From Lunularia cruciata (taxonomy: Eukaryota > Streptophyta > Marchantiopsida > Lunulariales > Lunulariaceae): 64,000 nucleotides of DNA. The position numbers were made by a program, and so were the translations under genes. The first letter of the stretch is position 1, and every line of letters begins with the position of its first letter. Location: contig OX419762.1 of NCBI GenBank assembly GCA_948567375.1, forward strand, positions 45,055,034 through 45,119,033, read 5' to 3'. Of the stretch, positions 28,450-40,500 are shown one piece after another. The notes under the pieces are model-generated. The model saw only the letters and a program-made list of their open reading frames with translations. It made no database searches and had not been told where the DNA came from.

Positions 28450-31187
28450 ACTAACGAAGACGTTTTACATCGCCTTTGATTTGGACCCAAGGCAGGATGT
28501 GGATATGACGGAGAGCCCCTAAACTGAAAAAGGTTTAATCAAGACGTGGCATGTTCCCTTCACGGCAATGCGTAGTCAAATCGGAACTAGGTATAGTGAT
28601 TTCTGGTGAGTCCTAATTAGAGTCGGCCATTGTGACTCATCTTTTCAGAAAAGCAGAATGCGTATCATAAAGGATCCAAGTCTCCTAAAGATAATTTCTT
28701 CCACTGGGTTGAACAATCCAACCATCACAATCACCTCTATCCAAGCACGTACTTTCAACATCTAACAACCATCTCTTTTCTAATCACCCAGTCCGCTCTC
28801 CTTGCAACTGCTTATTCCTGGAGCATCTCGGATACTATCATCTTGACAAAATCGCGTATAGTAGTCGGTCAGTATCATTCTAGCCTGTCCTGCATGTGAT
28901 CAATCTGCCATTGTGTTATAAAGGCTGTGGAAGTCCATCTTGCACACCAGTATTAAACAGTTGAGGAGCTTCACGCATCTGAAGAACAAACACTTCTCTG
29001 AACCAAGTTACACGAAGTCGCATCAACTGAGGCTATTCCCGCATGCTCCCAATGGTACCAACGTTTCACGTTCAGGAATTTTCAGCTAGCAGCATGGACG
29101 TAACCCGGAACTCAACAGAGACCTTTGAATCTCTATCGTTCGACAATAGCACATTGAACACCAAGACCGCACCTCACTGTCGATCTAAGCCAAGACTCCA
29201 TGCCGTAACTCGGACACATATCTATTCCACATGTGACCGATTTAAAGATATTGGAGCCCTCAACTGCATCAGCATGGACTTTATTCTCGTCAATTGATCA
29301 TTGAGTCAGAGCGCCACTGCAACTAAGGTTGTTCATTGCGGGTTTCACTACGATCCTTCCGTCCCAGGCGACAACAGTACTGAGCTCATCCAATCTATTA
29401 TGGGAAGAATGCGATTTTTTTCCTGCACGTATACCAACTTGGTGCTTCTGACGAGCAACCACCATAAATTTGCCAGGTGATCTGTCTAGCATTAGTTCTG
29501 CGGATTAAGTGATCTCCTCTTCCGTGCTCGTGCTGAGCAAATTTCTACAACCTTCACACTTTGGACTTTCTTACCAGAAACATTGTTTAAAAGTCAAAGT
29601 GGAATTAGTATTCAGCACGGAACTATGTTAAAGAAACACGAGGTCAAATTCTAATTTTGAAAGATTTTATCTTATTCAACCGACGATATGCGTTTAGGGT
29701 ACTATATTTTGGGTTCCTGCTAACAACTTAGTAAGTGTTGAAATCGCCAGTCAGATTTGAAATTTGTCAAACGAGAAAAATTTCCTTCACGTGAGTTTTC
29801 TTTCAGTCGCAGGCAAAAACTGACCAGTAACAGTTTAAATCAGAAGATTTAAGGCGAAAATCATCACAGACAACAGAAAACCAGATTCTACTTCTAGTTG
29901 GCAAACAAACGAATATCCATGAACTTAGCCCGTGGGATGAGAAAGGTTCCTTCTCGATCGACATATGACTCAAACAGAAATCACCAACAATGATGAAAAC
30001 GGCTTGCTTAGTTGGTTCAATCACTATAGCTCAAAACGAAACACGAGGGACTGACCTCTGCTAGACAGATTTTTGAAAGAAATATCCTCTAGTTGTTGGC
30101 TCTCTTGCAGCACGGATCGTCCTACGATCCAATCAACAAAAACTTAGCCTTGCAACTTGTATACAAGCCAGACAACAACCTGAAACTTTGCCCCAGATTC
30201 TTGGATCCTTTCCAACTCGTATCAACAAAAGTAAGGGTTCGCAAGACACATTAGCTCGTGCAAGTACAATATTTGCACATGATTAGCCTGAGGTTCTACC
30301 AGTCTGGCTCAGTACATTTCTGTTGGCAGCGGCAAACCTGAAGATTTGGAAATGAAGAGCTCTACTGTACCCTGCTAAAGAATATTTTATATTAAAGAAA
30401 GTAGCGAGGCTATACAGCAAGAGGGGACGCAACAGAAGCCAGTGACTGAAATCGTAGTACAGATGATACTTGAGAAATGGGAGCAGAAGCCGTTCGAAGT
30501 CACGTTCGTTCTAGATCTCCCGATATCTAGAACCCACAAAGTATGGAACCGAGAACGTGCATATGGAATGCATGCATGACCGTATGCAGATAAAAATGAA
30601 TTGAATTGTTGTACAGATGATAGGACATCACGAAGCATGTGACTGTCGCTGACAAGCAGAGGACTGACTCTTAAATTTACAGCACGTAACAAGTAAAGCA
30701 CATTCCGACCGCAGTTTGACAGTCAAGGCATGAGAGGCCAAGAGATTCAACGAGGGCAAGTCGGAAGATATAGTCGAGACGATTTAGAGCAATTATTATT
30801 ATTTTTTCTCTGCTTTTATGAAACTTAAAATGACATATGAGTGACTAACAACGATTATTCAAGAAACAGTATATGGTCCAAGAATTTTTGATCCCAAGAG
30901 CAAAGACTCCATGCTGAATAAGCACGACAGATCGATGAACTTAAGGGTTTATTGGTCATGACCGCAGATTTACAACTTCAAAATTCTGATTCTATCAAGG
31001 TTACAGTCGTAGTTTTACAACTTTATGATCATGTCTCTATAATTGAGAAGAAAATAGTCCGTGAAGTCTCACTATCAGACAATTCACATCCGCATACCAT
31101 TCCCTTGGAGCCTGAACTTCTGGAAAACTAAGTTCGACACCTGTCGCACGACAATGAACGACTGAATCATGATTGTGACCTTGCACG
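28450..31187. other. Intergenic region
   Basis: There is no gene I can support. Short open frames (29043-29297 plus; 30387-30701 minus) have no recognisable domain and no splice partners I could find. No repeats stand out. Confidence 0.5.
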
Positions 31188-33624
31188 TTAGCGAGGCAAG
31201 TACCGACTAGCCTGACTTTCTACATGATCCACTTTCAGTTTTAGAGCTTCTCTGATATCTTTTGTCAAGGAAAACATTACCGGTTCACAATGAGAAGTTG
31301 CCGATGATATTTGAAAGTAACAGCACAAAGCGTTTCCAAAAGATGGAGCTTTGGCCCTGGAAGAACAGAACTGACATGTAGCTTCCAATCTTATAAAGTG
31401 ACAAAATGACATCCATGAACTCCTACTTGTTCAAGAAGATTAATCATAGGTTCTAATGATCATAAAGTGGTGGATACAGTTGGGCAGCCACACGCTCCAT
31501 TCCCTTCATCTCCTCGTTTAATCTAATGACACCAGCAAAAGAACAACGTGAATATTATACTTGTCTGCTGTGAAAAGAAGGAAAACTTTGGCCTTAAGCA
31601 GCTAAAACCTATTTAATAAATTTTGATGCTGGTTGAAGCTAGTAAGCTAGCACGTTACAAAGCTCAAGCTGTGATGCTCCCAATGCCGTGTACCATGAGG
31701 GTCAAAAAGGATTTTGAAAAGGGTCATGGTGTCTGAACACAATAGCTGGAGGCTACCAAAATACTTTCGTTTGTTGTAGAACCTTCACGGCGTGAAGATT
31801 CATTTATTAGGGTCAGCCGCGACTTTTCATTCGAAGGGGACACTTTGCAAGACCTCGTTAAGGCGTAAAGTATCAAGGCAATAGCGGTTAGTTCTACCTA
31901 CGATGGAACTACCAAACGGTGCTTAGACTGGAAATCAATTAGGCTGAGATGATTAAGTCATTTTTCATGTTAGTGAAAGAGATCCAAGCTAATGCTTCGT
32001 TCTTAAGCGCTATACCTGCAGTAAACTAGAAGATAGTGAAATGCTGGAAATTTCCCTTGTAGTCCTTCAATGATACTATAGCGATGACAAAAGACATAAT
32101 TTTAAGATGAAGGGCATCAATTTTTATGTCGACACATGAAAGTCGATAGCGCAGATTCAGTCAAGATCCTTGATGTAATCTAAGCTTGACCGCAAGGAGG
32201 TAAGATGTTCGCTGCTCGTATTGAGCTCTGGGTTAAGTGACAGCACAACAAGAGCTGAAGACAGGAAGCCTCCTTGAACGTTTAGGGAGTTGGCCGAGAC
32301 TTCGTACCTGAGACAAGCATTGATGAAGCGGTTTCCTTTCGTCGCAGCATCAACAGCTGCCACATCTCACAAAATTCCCAGATTAGATTCTCTTCTTTGA
32401 AAACCCGACAGAGGTACAACATTGTTCTGATGCGAGAAAATTAATCAGAGTTTAGTTTGCAGGAAAAAAAATCAGAAATTTATTTTTTCTGTTTCCATAA
32501 TCCGGTGATCACACCTACCGTAGTCGACCGTAGAGATCCAAATTACCGACAGTAACGAGTTCAGAAGAGTAGCAAAGTTGCTCACTCGGACTCCTTCACC
32601 ACCATAAGTGATGTGCTTCTACCAACTCAAACCCTTCATCTGTCCCTTCCCACTGCAGAAGCTAAGAAGATTCTAACCAGCTACCTTGAGTTTTCTTGAT
32701 ACACGGGTTCTTCTTCAAACTTGTTTTCTCGAAAAAACCAAGTGGCTCCAAAGGTCTGTAACCATCGGACTAACTTGTAGCATGATCCGAACCGACTACA
32801 CAATATATTCATGACTATCAGTTACGAGGATGATTATCAATGTTCAATTAACACGACGGGATTTGCATTTGGATACGAAGAAGACTACTCCAAACTTGAG
32901 CGTAAGGTGATATATTTCTCCATCAGCTCAGTTAAAGAAATATATACTTTGTTGAGTGTTCCAGGTGCAGATATAGAAGTAGCGTCCTCAGCCTACTAGT
33001 AGAGTTTGAGCAAACCACAAGATTCATAGATAACAAACGAGGCTTACCTGCATCTTGTACCTGACCAGCCGCCTCGTTTTCGATCCGCATGTTTGCAACA
33101 GAATTTGTGGTGACCTATACAGACAGTTCAGGTAATTACTGAAAACAAGCCTCCTGCTATCGTGTACCTTAAATTTTCAAGCTCAATCAGCAGAAATCAT
33201 TTACGCCATCATTCAGCCTACGTTATTTCTACGTAATTCACAAGTTAGCGATCACAAGCAGATAGTGAGCAGCCACCTCCGACAGAGCAGATTTCAGAGA
33301 AGACAGTAGGGCAATCAAGCTCCTAGCAACAGCATGCGCGTCATCTTCCACGGCATCTGCCATCTGCATAGCTAATTGCGCTTCACGGTCCCTCTGATGC
33401 CGCTCCTTCTTTTCATACTCCACGGAACCAGCCCCCTCTGCATCAAACCTTGCAAAATTACCATCTACAGCCACCACATTCCTCCCTGTATAGCCACTCA
33501 CATCTTCCGCAGCAGCAACCTCAACGTCAATCCGCCTGATATGAGCTTCCACAGTCCCTCCTCCATCAGCCTCCCCACTGGTAGCACCTTCAGACCTGCC
33601 TGCCTCCTCACCACCACGATCCAT
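31188..33624 (-). CDS. BORCS6-like small helical protein (BLOC-1-related complex)
   Basis: Five minus-strand exons: 33277-33624, 33048-33114, 32308-32356, 31478-31522, 31188-31251. All have GT-AG junctions, and the lengths 348+67+49+45+64 give 191 codons including the stop (190 residues). The N-terminal ~80 residues are acidic and Gly/Glu-rich, probably disordered. The C-terminal part is a continuous helix predictor: SLIALLSSLKSALSEV, AATKGNRFINACLRLNEEM and KLKVDHVESQASRY. In animals BORCS6 is a subunit of BORC, which positions lysosomes. Plant homologues of this helical region exist, but their role is poorly known to me. The family call rests on recall of the NxFIN-LNEEMK region. The frame is open upstream to an ATG at 33714, but that stretch is an AATTCCA microsatellite, so I take 33624 as the start. 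Confidence 0.6.
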
Positions 33625-34144
33625 CCTCTTTCTGCATGCAAATTGCAATTCCAAATTCCAAATTCCAAATTCCAACGCCGATCCCTCCCGCACCCCTCCT
33701 GCTTCCAGATTCAATCCCTAGCAGTTCAAATTCTCAAACCGGAAACGCTTCAGCTCAATGTTAGCTCCACATTTCGATCTCACTCCGGGGCAGCAACGAG
33801 GATCAACCTCATCGGTGCTCCTGCAGCACCGAGATCTCTTAGAATCTCTCTGCTCCAACATCCAGTTGTTAGTGACGGTCTTCAATCCTCTGTTCTCGGC
33901 TTCTTCCCTTTGAATTTCATATCTCTCGTCTCTGTCCCTATAAATGCCGTAATTAAAATTATTAAATTATTTTTTATTTTAAATTTATTACTTTTTCTAA
34001 ATAATATATTAGAAAAACTAAAAACATTGGGCTGTTTTCGTACACATGCCGGAGGAGGAGCAAAATGGAATTTTCAAATAGGAGAAGGAGGGGAAACCTT
34101 TTCTTTCAATTAATATTATGTTCGTGAAAGATGGGTTAAATAAA
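33625..34144. other. 5' flank of the BORCS6-like gene
   Basis: It contains a short tandem repeat of aattcca (33646-33675), CT-rich leader-like sequence, and an AT-rich stretch at 33950-34020 that runs to the LINE copy. A long plus-strand open frame across here is antisense to exon 1 and is not considered real. Confidence 0.55.
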
Positions 34145-35131
34145 AAGAAAGGCGAGTAGGAAAAATGAAGGATGGGAAGACCCCATCAAGCCTTACAAGG
34201 GAGAGACAAAAAAAGTAACATGGGGCTAAGCCCCAATAGAGCACTATCTCACCTAAGATATCCAAGCTATGCAAGTTGTACAGTCTACGCAATCCGAATA
34301 AACATCATCTAATGTGATTGCTCTTCTATGTATTGCACCAGCCACTGCACCCTGTAGAGCAATGGACACACGCTGTCTAAAATATGCTACAAAGTATGAG
34401 AGTGAGAGTGGTATCCCCTGACGCCTAACATGATAAGCTCTCGTGCACTCCTTGACAAATGTGTCAAATGTTGTGTCCGTCGCTCCATATAATTCCAAGG
34501 CTAGAGGAACAAAGAGGTGACCTCGCTGCATGCCTCTATACTTGGAAACCTTGCGACCTGCTGTTGCACTCGCCGCACATCCAGGGGGAGGTGTAATCAC
34601 TCCCTCCAAAACTGTATCCCGCATAGGGTCCGTAACCACGACATCCGTTACTATCACCTGATCATCTCGGACCAAGTATAAGTCTGCCCTAACACGTGTC
34701 GTTTGCAAAGCATACGAACTCCCTCCAAGCCAAGTATACACTCTCTCGTGCCCTAGCAAACACTATGTCTCTAATGACATCATGGGTAGCTATCCTCTAT
34801 CCTCCAAAAGGACACCGTGTCATGTGGACCGCTGCTGCATCTAGTGTAGAACCACACTCACAAGTGAGCAATGAAGATGCAGATAGGTGGACCAAACCTA
34901 GGCGAAACCTCATCGTTGTAGAGAAAGTAGTTGGTGCAAGTCGGAATGCCCTAATGCACAGTCGAGCTAGGATCCAAGAGCCTGCATCCTTGCCGAAGCA
35001 AGAGCAAAGACGTGCTTTAGTAGCCTGAGGAATGGCCGAGTCGACTAAAAGAGAATGTAACCTATGCTGACACTGTCGCTCCATCAAGGACGACAATAAA
35101 CCTCTAGTCCAATCTGACAATAGTGAAGCAA
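34145..35131 (-). mobile_element. Second copy of the REL-type LINE, 5'-truncated
   Basis: It is homologous to 11233-12258. The minus strand encodes the knuckle region (CECG...HMTRC, at 34797-35130) and, after a frameshift near 34770, the endonuclease-like region and C-terminus (34253-34759). This runs through VTDVVVTDPMRDTV without the stop seen in the first copy. Homology begins abruptly at about 35131, so most of the RT is missing. The 3' end near 34145 includes the two conserved hairpins. Target duplications are not clear. Confidence 0.8.
34171..34235 (-). other. Conserved 3' hairpins of LINE copy 2
   Basis: The palindrome tggggctaagcccca (34221-34235) and the stem-loop gatgggaagaccccatc (34171-34187) match the first copy in sequence and spacing, although the surrounding codons have diverged. 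Confidence 0.7.
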
Positions 35132-37480
35132 AAGGTGGAAAAATCAAGGTAAGAAAAGACAGAAAGGACTTGTCAAATTCATATTTAGAAGGAGGAGGAA
35201 ACAAAAAGTCCATCAAAGATTCTATTACCTTGAAATTTTGTTTCCTTCTTGAGAGCATACATACCCACGAAAATGATTTGAGTAATTTCTATGAGACTAC
35301 CCGTTTTTGGAACATTTATAGATGGACTACAATATTAAGAGAAGAGAGGTTAACGTGAGTGTTTCCTTTCCAAAATGGCCCGAAAAGTCGTGTGTGACAT
35401 TATTGGACTTGATCATGATGTAGACTCGTTTGCCAAAGTGCAAAGAATAATAATCTTGGAACAAAACACTGTTTTTCTTTCTAATTTATTGACTTTTCTC
35501 ACATGTTAACTGAGGCACATTTCTTCCCCAACGTGTGGGTTAATCATATCTAGAAATCGAGTGAATAATCTGCATGAGAATAAGTTGCTCATATCATGAG
35601 AATAAGTTGCTCATAAGTCCCAGCATTTTTCCACTATCAAGGAGGCGTATTTTGCTTTTCTAAATTAATGTATTTAGCTGATTTTGGTACTAGAATGTTC
35701 GGGATTTGTAGGAGATTATATTCATCTTAGAGTTGGCCCATAACCATCATCTGGTCCATTGGGAGTGTATTATAGTAATTTAGAAGCTGGGAACGGCGTG
35801 AGAAAAAAATGACTTTGATTTGCTCTAATTACTGGTTAATATTACTAATTTTAAATTAATAATTGAATAAAACGTTGTAAGTTGAAGTCCGTGGTTGGCA
35901 ACAGAAGCCTCGTTGCACACAATACTAAGCTTTACAGTATTCTGTATTTTAATAAAGTGCTCTTTAGCTTGTTTAAAAGTAAAACCAGAATTGCATAAGA
36001 TGAGCATGTAAATTATGGTTTCAGCTGTTGGGTTTAAATGAGACACCAGAGTTTTAATACTTGACAGGTTTTACAAGCCCAAATTACCAACCAGTTTAGG
36101 AGACATTTAAGGAACCTATCTCCTCTTATATTATTACGTTGGCCTAAACTCGCTGATTTAGTAGCACAGAAATGGAGGAACAGAAAAGGAAAACAGAAAA
36201 ACCATAGAGTATCCCCTCTAGGAAAATAATTTCTAAAATCACCTTTTTTTAGGGAAGATTGAGTATATACCTTCGTGCATTATTGAGGACACACTAGACT
36301 ACGCGTCAAAAAGTTCAAAAGAGTGGACATGACCTATCAGACGAAAGATTTTGCTTTTCCAATCATATGCATGGAGAGTCTTGATGCACACCACATGGTT
36401 GTTGGCACGATAGTTACCTTTGTTCTGCAGCATCTTGTATAAAATTCTCCTCCCAATTCCGTTTAGAACTCGCCCCCTGGAGTATTATATGGTTAAATAA
36501 ATAAATAAACAAACAAAAATGAATGATTTTGGCTAAATCATGTAGAGTTTATTGGCTAGTGCCATAAAAATCTAACTGATCGAGATCTACCTAAGTAGGG
36601 TAGAAATGGGAACCACTTCTAATCTCGTGTATAATGGACTTTTGTAAACTGGCACCAACAATAATCTTAATCCTGATTCTTGACAAAAGTGATTAATATT
36701 ACACCACTCTTGACTTGACAACATAGTTTAACACCAAAGGAATATGTCAACACTTATTCAGTTGAGATTAAGTACCTTTGAATGTCCACCAAACTTTGCT
36801 TTGCCAGATGAATTAAGGTATAGTTTCTCGTCTCTTATATTGCTTGTGCTCTTCAGCGATCTCAAAATCGAAGAAATAAAATTGGAGTTCATGGCATTCA
36901 CCATCTGTCATTATGAGATCTGGAACAGGTGGTATCGCCTATGTTCTATATAACATCTAATCCTTTCGTGTTAAGTTTAGAACTCTTAGCTCACTTAGGA
37001 GGTAATTAGGTTGATCTTTTGCTAATCTACGAGAAAAGTCTTCGACCCAATCTCACGGGGAGGAAGAGCAGTGTGCATGCAACACAGTTCTGTTGAGTTC
37101 AGGGAAGTCTGCTTTCCTGAACTGTAGGTGAATGAATCGCTTGCCGCTCCCGTAATCGGCAAGGATTGGTGTTTGCGCATTGACAGGGAATGCAAATTTA
37201 GATGCTGCTGCAGTAGGAGCAAGAGCTGGAACTATGGCTGCTGTTGCGACTGGATTCGGCCACTTCCTCTGTCCTGTCCTGTTCTGTGAGGAGAGCAACA
37301 ACAACATCTATTAGTATTACTACTGCATTTTGGTTCCTTTGAGAAATGGTGAGGTAATGGCTTTGCTAGTAGCAGCAAATGGAAGAAGAAGAACAACGGG
37401 CCCCACTACGGACCAGCAGCAGCACAGGGCGAAGAGGTGGTGGTGTGTTGTTCTTCTAGTTGCGACAATTTAGAAGCAAG
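35132..37480. other. Intergenic region, with a weak minus-strand exon candidate
   Basis: It is mostly AT-rich without supported genes. A 22-bp direct repeat (tgagaataagttgctcata) lies at 35576-35620. On the minus strand, 37045-37286 is open after a possible acceptor (ctcctcacag) and encodes an Ala/Pro-rich then mixed segment (KFAFPVNAQTPILADYG). A possible signal-peptide-like start sits further up (ATG near 37546, MDLSSSSCACSLRLL). I could not join the two into a frame, so I leave it as a candidate only. Confidence 0.35.
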
Positions 37481-37591
37481 GAAAGAAAAAGGAGAAGAGT
37501 GAGGAGACGAAGAGAGCAGGCACAAGAAGAAGAAGAAAGATCCATGCTACGCTGATCTCTGTCTGTTCTTCCTTTCTGTTTCGGCATCGTT
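37481..37591 (+). promoter_or_regulatory. Probable 5' UTR of the epimerase gene
   Basis: A purine-rich GAAGAAGAAGAAAG stretch (near 37526) and then a pyrimidine-rich ctctgtctgttcttcctttc leader precede the proposed ATG at 37592. No clear TATA box is seen just upstream. Confidence 0.4.
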
Positions 37592-40500
37592 ATGGTGAGA
37601 GTCCAGTCCTCCTATTCAACTACAGATCCAGATTCGCCTGCCCTGTCTTGTCCTCTTCCCAATTTGATCTGAAAGGCAATATATGCTATCAAGGACGTAC
37701 ATGTGTGCCACTTGTCTGAGAATTTAAGTTGTGGATTTTGAAACAATGTCGGAGATCGGCAATCATCAATATTTGTAGAAGTGCATTCTGTTCGGGAGAA
37801 ATGCCGGTCTTCGTCTGCTGTACGCTGTAGGGAAAGGAGAATTGGAGAGTTTGGTTTTGATCTTAACTGTGATCATCACGGACGATCCATGCATTAGGAA
37901 AGTATTCTTCTGAGCTCTGAATTGCAATGCTGTCATTCATTTTGTGATAGTAGGCGATCGGATCAAGTATGCCGAGCATCGATCTGAAACTTCTCTCATT
38001 TTTTCCTACATTCGAAATTATCAGAATATCGCGGCAAACTTCCCGGTAGTTCTCGTTGAGTATTCAGTAGGGAGCTGCTGGTAATTGCAGAAATGCTCAT
38101 ACCATACCATGCGCATCATACAGTTGACCTCTTTCAAAGTCCATTAGCGTAATTCTAAAGGCAGGTAGAGCTAGATAAGCAACTGGGTTACTTCAATCCT
38201 AGTGTGGTCACTTTCAGGAAACGTCAGATTCATGGCTTGTTACAAAATTAGGAAGTACTTTTGTAAGATCCTTCTCTTTCCGTGCCACTCCTAAAATGTA
38301 CTTCTCCGGCTGACGTCTCCTCTTATCTTCAAGTACGCTCCTTTCGCTACATGAATGACAGCGATGTCCCAACATATTATCTTTTCCAATCAAGATTTTT
38401 CAAACCATGTTCGCTGCTGAATTTTCTCGCGAACGAACCTTGAAATGGATAGTTGTTGGCGGACTTGATTCGAGCCGGGTCTGCTTCTCAGCCTCTCACG
38501 CAACTAGCAACCTTACCTGCTGGCCATTGCACAGACCACATTTAAATCCAAAACTCTTTGGTGTTAAGCTTCCCGACGAGCTCTGGTGATTTTTAGTGTA
38601 TTTTGGTTGTTAGACCAGGCCTGCAGCTCAATCGCATGGCGCTGTATGATTATGTTCGTCTCTACTGAAGTATTTGTTAGTGAGTTATGGAATGCAGTAT
38701 CTCACGATTCGCACATTTCTATGTCAAATCCTTGACATAGTAGGCTTATCAAACGTCTGGCTTCTCTTAAACAGGGGAAGGAAACAGTTCCGCTTCCTGT
38801 GCCGGAGAAGAAAAACGGAGGAGCTAATCATGTGCTGGTCACGGTATGTTCAGAGCCATCTGTCTCCTACGTTATACTCGTTGCAGAGCGATGATGAATT
38901 ATATAATCCATGACGTTGAAGCGTAACTGGAAGAAACCTGCCAATTTGTAGATTGGAGTATGTTTGTAGATCTGCTGTGCACGGTGGAGAATTTCAGGTT
39001 GAAGGAAAATGCACAAAAGCTGTTGGAGTCTGTCTTCCGCTTGGTACTTGGCCCTGTATAGTGGTGTCGGTGACATTACTTTCGAGGACCAAATAGTCTG
39101 TCACAGATACGTAGAGAGGGAAAGAAGTGTAAGATAGACTTACGTATGTTGATTTTTATCGACAAGACGTGATGGAAGGAGTCATCACCATTCTGAATAG
39201 GTTTGAAGGTTTAAACTGTCTGCCGAAAGGCATTGTGACACTTATCTGCTTGGTTTATTAGGGCGGAGCAGGTTACATCGGCTCACATGCTGCCCTTCGT
39301 CTCCTGGAGAACGGTCTCAAAGTTACAGTATTGGTAAAATTCTGACCAGTGTTTTGTCAATCCTACACACCTTTTGCCTCTCGGTCTCCTATCAAGCTGT
39401 GAAGATGTTTCTATATTTAACCTTTACCAAGGTTCAGGTCACGGTTCTTTAAAGAACTTCGTGTAGAAACTATGACTTTGTTCTGGAATTTCATAAACCA
39501 GATTAATTGAATTTCAATCGCTGACGGTGTTCGGATTAGGCCTTGTGAAATTGGAGTCCTCACTGAAGTGTGTTCCACTTTCAGGATGACCTGTCAAGAG
39601 GCAACCTTGGTGCTATCAAGGTACTGGAAGAAATAGCAAGTCCGGGCCAATTCCAGTTTATCAAAGCCGACTTGACTAATCTAGAAGAAGTATCCTCGTT
39701 ACAATGCTGGGGATTACAGTGTCGTTTTAGAGCGCTCATGTTTAGACACTTGGTTTGGCTGTGCGGTAGGAGAAGATGTGACCTTGACAACTTCAACACT
39801 TTCTAGATATTTCTCTCCCTCAAGGAGATATTTGTTTTGTTGATGCTGTGACGAAGACTGTAGGACAAATTCATATATTCCTCGTCAAATGTCTGGTTAG
39901 GTTCAAGCGCTAAAGTAAGTAATTATAGCCTTTGTTTGAGATTTTACCAAAGGCTGGCTTGAGATGAAATCTGATTCTCATTGATTCTACCACCTCTGCT
40001 TCTTTCTTGAGATGCTAACTTAACGATCAGATAAGCTCCACGGTATCTTTGCAGCCAACGATTTTGATGTGGTTATGCACTTCGCCGCTTTCACGTATGT
40101 CGGAGAAAGCATGACAAAACCTCTAATGTGAGTCTGGTCATTTTCAACTTCAAAGAAGCATTGTAGCTGAAATTTTGGATAGACTTGTGGGCGGATACTG
40201 CGTCATGAATATTTTCAGCGCCTTATTGAGCATGTCCAGCATTATTACGTTACATTATATTTTGATAATAATGGTAAAGTTTGTGCCTCTTACTACCATT
40301 ACTGACAGAGTAATACTCGAGTGTCTGTCTTTCAAATCAAATTCAAGTAATTCCTGAGATTGCGAGTCCTTTGGCAGGTACTACTTGATGAATACTGGGA
40401 ACATTGTGAATGTTCTTGACGCCATGCGCGTCCACAATGTAAGTAAGTTCATCTACAGCAGCACTTGCGCAGTGTACGGTGATCCAGAACAATCGCCTAT

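Noticed and set aside
33376-34113. 245-residue plus-strand open frame, the longest in the central region
   Set aside because: It is antisense to exon 1 of the five-exon BORCS6-like gene, covers the aattcca microsatellite, is of low complexity (Ser, Pro, Leu) and has no recognisable domain.
37045-37600. Minus-strand candidate gene with a signal-peptide-like start and an Ala/Pro-rich exon
   Set aside because: The two pieces cannot be joined in frame with canonical splice sites. Left as a note in the intergenic entry.
39900-39914. Possible 14-nt microexon (gttcaagcgctaaa) in the epimerase gene, flanked by ttag and gtaagt
   Set aside because: Including it breaks the reading frame with every acceptor I could use for the next exon. 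The model without it sums to whole codons.
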